Source: Bacteroidales bacterium (lineage in GTDB: Bacteria > Bacteroidota > Bacteroidia > Bacteroidales > P3). Taken from it: a stretch of 12,026 nucleotides of DNA. The notes below the pieces were generated by a model that saw only the letters and a list, made by a program, of their open reading frames with translations, was not told where the DNA came from and did not search any database. The stretch is from the NCBI GenBank assembly GCA_017632095.1, contig JAGBSA010000053.1, forward strand, positions 1 to 12,026, given 5' to 3'. Shown piece by piece: positions 7,709-12,026 of this stretch. How positions within the stretch are numbered: position 1 is the first letter of the stretch; each line of letters starts with the position of its first letter. A program made the translations under genes and the position numbers.

Positions 7709-8830
7709 ATGATAGACATTTATTCATTAGCTCTTACTCAGGTTCGCGGAATCGGCCCTGCCATTGCAAAAAAATTGATGGAAGTTTATCCATCAGCAGA
7801 AGCCTTTTTCAATGAATCTCATTCTAATTTGACAGAATTGTTTGGTAAAAAGGATCAAACCATAAGCGATATTATCAATCGTCCTATGCTGTCTCGATGC
7901 GAGCAAGAGCTGGAATATATGTACAAAAATAACATTAATGCTTATTTTATAAAGGATGAGGCTTACCCCTTCAGACTTAAACAAATCGATTCCCCACCTA
8001 CCTGCCTTTTTGTCAAGGGTGAGGGGGATTTGAATAAGAAACGAATAGTCTCAATCGTTGGTTCGCGTCAAGCAAGCGAATATGGCAAGTGGGCAACCGC
8101 CAATATAGTTCGAGAACTTAAAGCCTTTGATGTCTGTATCATTAGTGGATTGGCCTACGGCATAGATTCCGTTGCTCATATCAGTGCATTGAACGAAGGG
8201 CTTTCAACATTTGGAGTGTTGGGACACGGTTTAGATAAGGTATATCCTGCACAAAACTACCCACTTGCCCAAAATATGTTAGCCAATGGAGGTTTGGTCA
8301 GCGAATTCTTTACAAAGACAGCGGCAAGCAGCTATAATGTTCCTCAAAGAAATCGAATCATTGCAGGATTATGTGATTTGTGCATAGTGATTGAAGGAGG
8401 CATCAAATCAGGTTCAATGATTACTCCGCGATATGCAAGAGATTTCAATCGAGAAGTTTTAGCTGTGCCGGGGAGAATTGGAGATGTTTTCTCCGAAGGC
8501 TGTAATCATCTAATATCTTCAAACATTGCGGGAATGCTGTCAAACTTTGCCGACATAGCTTCAATAATGAATTGGGATAACTCCAAAAAAGAAGAACCGC
8601 AAAATTTGTTTTCACAAAAAGAAACTAAAAAAGAAAACAAGCCTCTACCTGAAATGAGTGAGACAGAACGTCAAATCTACGAATTCATCAACAAAAAGGG
8701 AAAAACTAACATTGATGATATTATTGCGGAATGTTCCCTTGACTTTGCAAAAACAAGTATTGGTTTGATGAATTTAGAATTAAAGGGGTGTATAATTGCA
8801 CTTCCGGGAAAACATTACGAATGTTGTTGA
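7709..8830 (+). CDS. dprA: DNA-processing protein DprA
   Basis: DprA binds incoming single-stranded DNA during natural transformation and loads RecA. The product is 373 aa. An N-terminal helix-hairpin-helix (about 10-30, VRGIGPAIAKKL) precedes the Rossmann-like domain (about 110-285): IVSIVGSR (113-120), IISGLAYGIDSVAH (144-157), VLGHGLDKVYP (170-180), VPQRNRIIAGL (211-221), SGSMIT (234-239) and LAVPGRIGD (251-259). A charged linker (about 290-315) leads to a winged-helix domain (about 316-370). The frame is open upstream to 7664, but that part lies inside the fucosidase gene; the ATG at 7709, 2 nt after the fucosidase stop, gives the usual DprA N-terminus. No DNA-uptake genes are nearby, and the operon with glycosidases is unusual. 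The stop codon lies inside the left arm of the terminator hairpin. Confidence 0.95.
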   Translation: MIDIYSLALTQVRGIGPAIAKKLMEVYPSAEAFFNESHSNLTELFGKKDQTISDIINRPMLSRCEQELEYMYKNNINAYFIKDEAYPFRLKQIDSPPTCLFVKGEGDLNKKRIVSIVGSRQASEYGKWATANIVRELKAFDVCIISGLAYGIDSVAHISALNEGLSTFGVLGHGLDKVYPAQNYPLAQNMLANGGLVSEFFTKTAASSYNVPQRNRIIAGLCDLCIVIEGGIKSGSMITPRYARDFNREVLAVPGRIGDVFSEGCNHLISSNIAGMLSNFADIASIMNWDNSKKEEPQNLFSQKETKKENKPLPEMSETERQIYEFINKKGKTNIDDIIAECSLDFAKTSIGLMNLELKGCIIALPGKHYECC

Positions 8831-8856
8831 TTCTACTCTTTGAATCAACAACATTC
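8819..8856. terminator. Bidirectional terminator hairpin between convergent units
   Basis: GAATGTTGTTGATTC (8819-8833) and GAATCAACAACATTC (8842-8856) form a perfect 15-bp inverted repeat with an 8-nt loop. It sits between the ends of dprA (+) and the TrmH-like gene (-), where a shared terminator is expected. The left arm contains the dprA stop codon. There is no long T tract on either side, so it is not a textbook rho-independent terminator; it could also protect the 3' ends. Confidence 0.7.
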
Positions 8857-8870
8857 TAATGTTTATCCAC

Positions 8871-9410
8871 CTATTTTAAGTACTGACACATCACCTGCCA
8901 AAGCACAATCGCACAACTGTTGCAAACATTTAGCGAATGCTTTGTTCCAAACTGAGGAATCTCTACTGATTTGTCGCTAATATCTATTACATTCTGTTCA
9001 ACGCCATCAACTTCGTTACCCATAATAAGAGCAATCTTTTCGTCAGGGTTTAGTTTGAGTTCGTTCAAAGCAAGACTGTTTTGCGTCTGTTCAACAGATA
9101 AAATAGTATAACCCTCTTCTTTCAATTGCTTTACAGCATCTATTGTATTCTTTTCATATTTCCACTCAACGCTTTCAGTTGCTCCAAGAGCAGTTTTTTG
9201 AATATCTCTATGAGGAGGCTGAGGCGTTATACCACATAAAAGAATGCGTTCAACCAAAAAAGCATCGCAAGTGCGGAATATGCTTCCTACATTATTCATA
9301 CTTCGAATATTATCCAATACAACAACGATTGGATATTTTTTTGCTTGCTTAAATTCCTCTACTGTTTTCCTTCCAAGTTCTTCTACTGTGAGTTTAGTTC
9401 TTGTTTCCAT
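8871..9410 (-). CDS. TrmH/SpoU family RNA 2'-O-methyltransferase
   Basis: This is predicted to methylate a ribose 2'-OH in tRNA or rRNA using S-adenosylmethionine, with the knotted SPOUT fold. The product is 179 aa. The three family motifs are present: motif 1 NIRSMNNVGSIFRTCDAF (34-51, with the conserved N, G and R), motif 2 IALIMGNEVDGVEQ (126-139) and motif 3 IPQFGTKHSLNVCNSCAIVLW (151-171, interrupted family pattern SLNV-x-x-x-x-AI). Only a short helical lead (about 1-25) precedes the catalytic domain, so there is no separate N-terminal RNA-binding domain; it resembles compact TrmH or TrmL-like members more than RlmB. The target base cannot be read from sequence. It follows the GldN-like gene by 9 nt and is probably last in that three-gene unit. 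Confidence 0.9.
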   Translation of the reverse strand: METRTKLTVEELGRKTVEEFKQAKKYPIVVVLDNIRSMNNVGSIFRTCDAFLVERILLCGITPQPPHRDIQKTALGATESVEWKYEKNTIDAVKQLKEEGYTILSVEQTQNSLALNELKLNPDEKIALIMGNEVDGVEQNVIDISDKSVEIPQFGTKHSLNVCNSCAIVLWQVMCQYLK

Positions 9411-9419
9411 GAAAGATTT

Positions 9420-10373
9420 CTATCTATTTTTAAGTCTTTGATTTTTATTATAGATTCGGATTCCTAATTGCCCGAAACGCTCGCTGTCATATTGATAAAG
9501 CGGCAAGTAATATTGAATTTCTTTTCTTATCTCCAAGGTTTCCTTGTTCAAATCCCAACATTCGCCTATCCTTATTGCAATCAAATCTTCGGGAACAATA
9601 TCCGAATATGCCGATTTAGTAACCTCTTGTTCTGTTTCTTCATCATAGAACACATATTCATTCTTTACCACAAACAAATCTTCTATCTGCTTAAATGTAG
9701 TAAAGTCTTCGCCATCCGGTTTATAGACTTTGATTTTGTTTTCTTTGACTAAGGAAAACAAATTGGTAGCAAAAGGCATTTGATTAGGATAACGCAATTG
9801 GTGAACAGAGATTACCGTGTCTGGAATATGAAACCAATTCAGCGAATCTTTACTTTCCTCTGGGAAAAGCCAGAATAACGGCATTTGAACGCTGTCATTT
9901 TTTTCTCCATCAAAGTTTTTGTATCTCACAATATAAGGACAATAAGCCTTTACTTTCTTTTCCAAAGCTATGTCTTGATATGTGTAATTCACAAACTCCT
10001 CAAACTGAAACGCTCCCACAAAAGGAACAATATAATCCCAAATGCTATCCTTAGCAATCGTCTTTCCCGAAAAGCGTTTCTCGAAATCGATAATCTCTTT
10101 TGCAACAGTGTCTATATTCAATTCGCGTTTGCGTTCATCGTAAATCTTAACACGCTTTTCTTTTACTGCGGAGAAGATTATTTTTGCAGCCTCTTCGCGA
10201 AAGTAAGCGGTGATATGTTCATACTTTTTAGGGTTTAGCGTTCTCTCAACTTCCCATTGAGGATTGAAAACCCCGACTTTGTGAAATTCATGCTCGATTG
10301 AATGTGTCATATATTGACCATAGACAGGTGCGAGCAAACAAACAAATGTTATAATAAAGAATATCTTTTTCAT
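9420..10373 (-). CDS. GldN-like secreted protein, second tandem paralog
   Basis: The product is 317 aa with a signal peptide ending VYGQ (1-20), so it should be periplasmic. GldN/PorN is a component of the type IX secretion and gliding machinery, where it works with GldK, GldL and GldM. Likeness to that family is seen in segments such as AAKIIFSAVKEKRVKIYD, VKAYCPYIVRY and QMPLFWLFPEESKD; the last recalls the PLFWxxFPE segment of GldN. The protein appears to contain the same module twice: helix then EKRVKIY and CPYIVRY in the first half, ATNLFSLVKENKIKVY and the IGECWDLNKETLEIRKE region in the second. It is homologous to its upstream neighbour, 1 nt away, but diverged. No gldK, gldL or gldM genes are in view. 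The assignment comes from remembered family patterns, so a role in secretion is plausible but unproven. Confidence 0.55.
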   Translation of the reverse strand: MKKIFFIITFVCLLAPVYGQYMTHSIEHEFHKVGVFNPQWEVERTLNPKKYEHITAYFREEAAKIIFSAVKEKRVKIYDERKRELNIDTVAKEIIDFEKRFSGKTIAKDSIWDYIVPFVGAFQFEEFVNYTYQDIALEKKVKAYCPYIVRYKNFDGEKNDSVQMPLFWLFPEESKDSLNWFHIPDTVISVHQLRYPNQMPFATNLFSLVKENKIKVYKPDGEDFTTFKQIEDLFVVKNEYVFYDEETEQEVTKSAYSDIVPEDLIAIRIGECWDLNKETLEIRKEIQYYLPLYQYDSERFGQLGIRIYNKNQRLKNR

Positions 10374-10374
10374 C

Positions 10375-11379
10375 TTACCTCCTGCGAATATAGTATAAAG
10401 GATACATTCCTCTGAAATCGCCTTGCTTGCCTATTATTCTAACAAGCGGAGCAAAGTAATTAGTGTTTTTGATAATGTTTATATTGATTTGGTCAAACAA
10501 CCACTCTTCTCCAAATCTGAAGTTGTCGATTCGCTCACTCTCATAAAAGGATTTGATTATCGTATCCTTCTCTACAGTGTTTCCATCTTGCTCTGACACC
10601 AATGTTTCCATGACATCGAATTGCCTTCTTTTAAGTATCTCCGGCTTTATCAACTCTTGACTTGACGAAGGGTCTTCATAGGCTTTTATTTTACCATTAT
10701 CAACCTTTGAAATCAAAGCATCAAGAAACGGAATAGAGTATTCTGCCTCCAAATGTGAATCCCACCAACGGTAAGGCTCCTTATTGTAAATTGGAATCGA
10801 GAATTCTATATTTCTTGCTACAACTACCGTATCTTTATGCAAGATTTCGCCCAATGGTTTCACCCAACCCAACTCGTAACGAAAGTTTTCTTTAACCACA
10901 GGCTCATCTTCTTCAAACAAAATGGTATCTCGAATTATCACAGGATTGAAAGCCAATACTCTCTTTTGAATCAACATCGTTGTTTCGTCGTAGTACCATT
11001 GTTCTTCGAACTTCAAGACTCTCACCTCTTCCTCTATGAGTTTTTGAACCTCATTTGGAGTAAATTTCTTTTTGTATTTATCCTCCAAAGCAAGAGTTAA
11101 TTTTGCCAAAACCGTATCATAATTTAGGGCATTGCCCTTAAAGTTTCTCAATTCCAACTTTCGATTCTTTGCCATTGCATTTACCTTGTCTATCATTTGC
11201 CACCAGAATCTCTTATCAACAAGATAATCATACACAATAGAATCTCGCAGAGGCGAACGCTCAACTGTAGCTTTCATTATCGGCACCTCATAAACTATCT
11301 TCATAGATAACAGCCTTTCTTGTGCAAATGAAAACGCACAAACAAAGACAAAAACCACTAAAAGTAAAATCCTTTTCAT
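10375..11379 (-). CDS. GldN-like secreted protein, first tandem paralog
   Basis: The product is 334 aa with a signal peptide (MKRILLLVVFVFVCAFSFAQ) cleaved near residue 20. As in its neighbour, two similar modules can be traced. Module one contains WWQMIDKVNAMAKNRKLELR, VLKFEEQWYYDETTMLIQKR and VLAFNPVI. Module two contains FLDALISKVDNGKIKAYED, FRFGEEWLFDQININIIKN and YFAPLVRIIGK, ending with RGMYPLYYIRRR. The order of helix, GKIxxY, F-x-F-x-E-E-W-x-x-D and P-L-x-W/Y resembles the single-module core of GldN. It is first in a - strand unit with the second paralog and the TrmH-like gene. A candidate -7 box lies 23-30 nt before the start, and a 21-bp repeat array lies just beyond that. GldN likeness is an inference from pattern; a non-secretion role is possible. 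Confidence 0.55.
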   Translation of the reverse strand: MKRILLLVVFVFVCAFSFAQERLLSMKIVYEVPIMKATVERSPLRDSIVYDYLVDKRFWWQMIDKVNAMAKNRKLELRNFKGNALNYDTVLAKLTLALEDKYKKKFTPNEVQKLIEEEVRVLKFEEQWYYDETTMLIQKRVLAFNPVIIRDTILFEEDEPVVKENFRYELGWVKPLGEILHKDTVVVARNIEFSIPIYNKEPYRWWDSHLEAEYSIPFLDALISKVDNGKIKAYEDPSSSQELIKPEILKRRQFDVMETLVSEQDGNTVEKDTIIKSFYESERIDNFRFGEEWLFDQININIIKNTNYFAPLVRIIGKQGDFRGMYPLYYIRRR

Positions 11380-11401
11380 CTTAACAAAGGTTTAATATTT
11401 G

Positions 11402-11409
11402 CAAAATTA
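11402..11409 (-). promoter_or_regulatory. Candidate -7 box for the GldN-like/TrmH unit
   Basis: On the - strand this reads TAATTTTG, a full match to TAnnTTTG, 22 nt before the start codon. The -33 position, about 11429-11432, has no TTTG. The 21-bp repeat array begins right behind that spot at 11433, so the array may compensate for the weak -33 element. Confidence 0.4.
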
Positions 11410-11432
11410 AGTCTTTATTTTGTTTTGTACCC

Positions 11433-11527
11433 TTTTGAAAAACTAAAACTTTGTTTCAGGAAACTAAAACGAAGATTCAGTAAATTAAAACGAAGAAAGA
11501 AAAAATTAAAACTTCGTTTCAGTAAAG
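11433..11527. repeat. Four 21-bp tandem repeats plus a partial fifth
   Basis: Units start at 11433, 11454, 11475 and 11496, exactly 21 bp apart, and a fifth starts at 11517 and fades after TTTCAGTAAAG. Every full unit has the core AAAYTAAAAC at unit positions 8-17 (AAACTAAAAC in units 1 and 2, AAATTAAAAC in 3 and 4). The preceding hexamer is TTTCAG or a variant (TTTTGA, TTTCAG, ATTCAG, AAAGAA) and the 4-base tail is TTTG, GAAG, GAAG or TTCG. The same units occur at 3865-3911. The array fills the middle of the 291-bp gap between the divergent GldN-like and ABC transporter genes. A period of 21 bp is two helical turns, so the A-rich cores would lie on one face of the DNA. Confidence 0.85.
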
Positions 11528-11601
11528 CCTTATTTTCAATCAGTTAAACAATAGCTAATATCTGTGATTCATTATTTCGAGAAAAAAACTTGAAAAAAGT
11601 A

Positions 11602-11632
11602 TTTGCAATATCGAAAAAACGTTTTACTTTTG
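11602..11632 (+). promoter_or_regulatory. Strong Bacteroidota-type promoter of the ABC transporter gene
   Basis: TTTG at 11602-11605 (-33) and TACTTTTG at 11625-11632 (-7, a full TAnnTTTG match) are separated by exactly 19 bp, the ideal layout for the major sigma factor of this phylum. Transcription should start at about 11638-11642, inside the palindrome that follows. The start codon at 11671 leaves a leader of about 30 nt. Confidence 0.8.
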
Positions 11633-11633
11633 C

Positions 11634-11657
11634 AGTGTACTATTACAGTAATACACT
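11634..11657. promoter_or_regulatory. Operator-like palindrome at the transcription start
   Basis: Half-sites AGTGTA (11634-11639) and TACACT (11652-11657) are perfect inverted copies, and the interior is also nearly symmetric (TATTAC against GTAATA, one mismatch and one G-T apposition). It directly abuts the -7 box, where a bound protein would block initiation. GTGTA...TACAC palindromes of this type are bound by GntR regulators of the YtrA subfamily, which commonly control ABC transporter operons; this assignment is inference and the regulator is not in the window. Confidence 0.6.
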
Positions 11658-11670
11658 AAAAAGAAAAGTT

Positions 11671-12026
11671 ATGATAGAAATTAAGAATCTTTGCTTTGGA
11701 TACAAGAAAAGCAAAAATGTTTTGGAGAATGTAAATCTCAATTTGAAGAAAGGTTGCATTCATGGTTTATTTGGGAAAAACGGAGTCGGCAAAACGACAT
11801 TGTTAAAACTAATTGGAGGATTGGTATTCCCCGATTCAGGAGAAATAAAGGTTGGAGAATTTACGCCTTCCGAAAGAAAAGTGGCGTTTTTGTCCGATTT
11901 GTTTTTCTTACCCGAAGAGTTGTTTGAGTTAAATATAACAATAGATAAATTTGTTAAGCTTAACTCTGTGTTTTATCCAAACTTCTCTAAATCGGATTTT
12001 GAAAACTATTTGCAAGAATTTGAAAT
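11671..12026 (+). CDS. ABC transporter ATP-binding protein, 5' part only
   Basis: The frame is open from the ATG to the window end (118 complete codons) and has no stop, so the gene continues beyond the window. The product begins MIEIKNLCFGYKKSKNVLEN, the usual opening of an ABC ATPase. Walker A is GKNGVGKTT (45-53), followed by LLKLIGGLVFPDSGEIKV, the typical next strand. At about residues 73-80, where most members have a Q-loop glutamine, the sequence reads VAFLSDLFFLPEELF without an obvious Gln, as in some YtrB-like exporters. Signature and Walker B motifs lie outside the window. A strong promoter and a palindromic operator precede it, suggesting a repressible multidrug, antibiotic or lipid exporter; the substrate cannot be told. 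Confidence 0.9.
   Translation, partial: MIEIKNLCFGYKKSKNVLENVNLNLKKGCIHGLFGKNGVGKTTLLKLIGGLVFPDSGEIKVGEFTPSERKVAFLSDLFFLPEELFELNITIDKFVKLNSVFYPNFSKSDFENYLQEFE

Noticed and set aside
9885..10238. 117-aa + strand frame antisense to the GldN-like gene
   Set aside because: It lies wholly inside a gene with a clear signal peptide and a paralog next door; it is Phe/Ile-rich low-complexity shadow translation.
11433..11527. CRISPR-like array from regularly spaced short repeats
   Set aside because: The 21-bp units are directly adjacent with no unique spacers and no cas genes nearby; this is a tandem repeat.
11691..11927. 78-aa + strand frame near the right edge
   Set aside because: It is out of frame with the ABC ATPase, whose Walker A motif is read from the ATG at 11671.

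Overview
The window is AT-rich bacterial DNA and almost certainly comes from a member of the Bacteroidota, probably Bacteroidales. The evidence is: -7 boxes of the TAnnTTTG type (the best at 11625-11632, with a TTTG -33 element exactly 19 bp upstream); short Lys-start signal peptides ending in Ala/Gly-Gln (FAQ, LQAQ, YGQ); a lipoprotein signal ending LLASC; two GldN-like secreted proteins, a family tied to the type IX secretion/gliding machinery of this phylum; and a short SSB ending in the GDLPF tip.

Left block (1-3847, all + strand): ssb (108-605), a small exported beta-rich protein, probably outer-membrane (642-1322), a sigma-54-type AAA+ activator without a receiver domain (1371-2555), and aroA (2555-3847), whose start overlaps the activator stop by one base. 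These look like core genes.

Middle block (3848-8830, + strand): a 162-bp gap with a 14-bp inverted repeat and a likely promoter is followed by a tightly packed trio: a large lipoprotein with a C-terminal GH16-like domain (4010-5953), a GH29 alpha-L-fucosidase with a PA14-like domain (5955-7706) and dprA (7709-8830). The gaps are 1 and 2 nt. The two exported glycosidase-type proteins suggest breakdown of a fucosylated glycan at the cell surface. dprA appears to ride on the same transcript.

Right block (8871-11379, all - strand): two tandem GldN-like secreted paralogs, each apparently built from two copies of one module, then a TrmH/SpoU RNA methyltransferase. The gaps are 1 and 9 nt. The middle and right units converge on a perfect 15-bp inverted repeat (8819-8856), a likely bidirectional terminator.

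Right edge (11380-12026): a 291-bp divergent intergenic region holds a strictly phased 21-bp tandem repeat array, a textbook Bacteroidota promoter and a GTGTA...TACAC operator-like palindrome, then the 5' part of an ABC transporter ATPase cut by the window end. The repeat family of this array also occurs, partly inverted, in the gap at 3865-3911. The two copies bracket the whole glycosidase/dprA/trmH/gldN-like segment, and each sits just upstream of an operon start. This repeat family and the duplicated two-module GldN-like pair are the least explained parts of the window. No tRNA, rRNA, CRISPR array, transposase or phage gene was seen.
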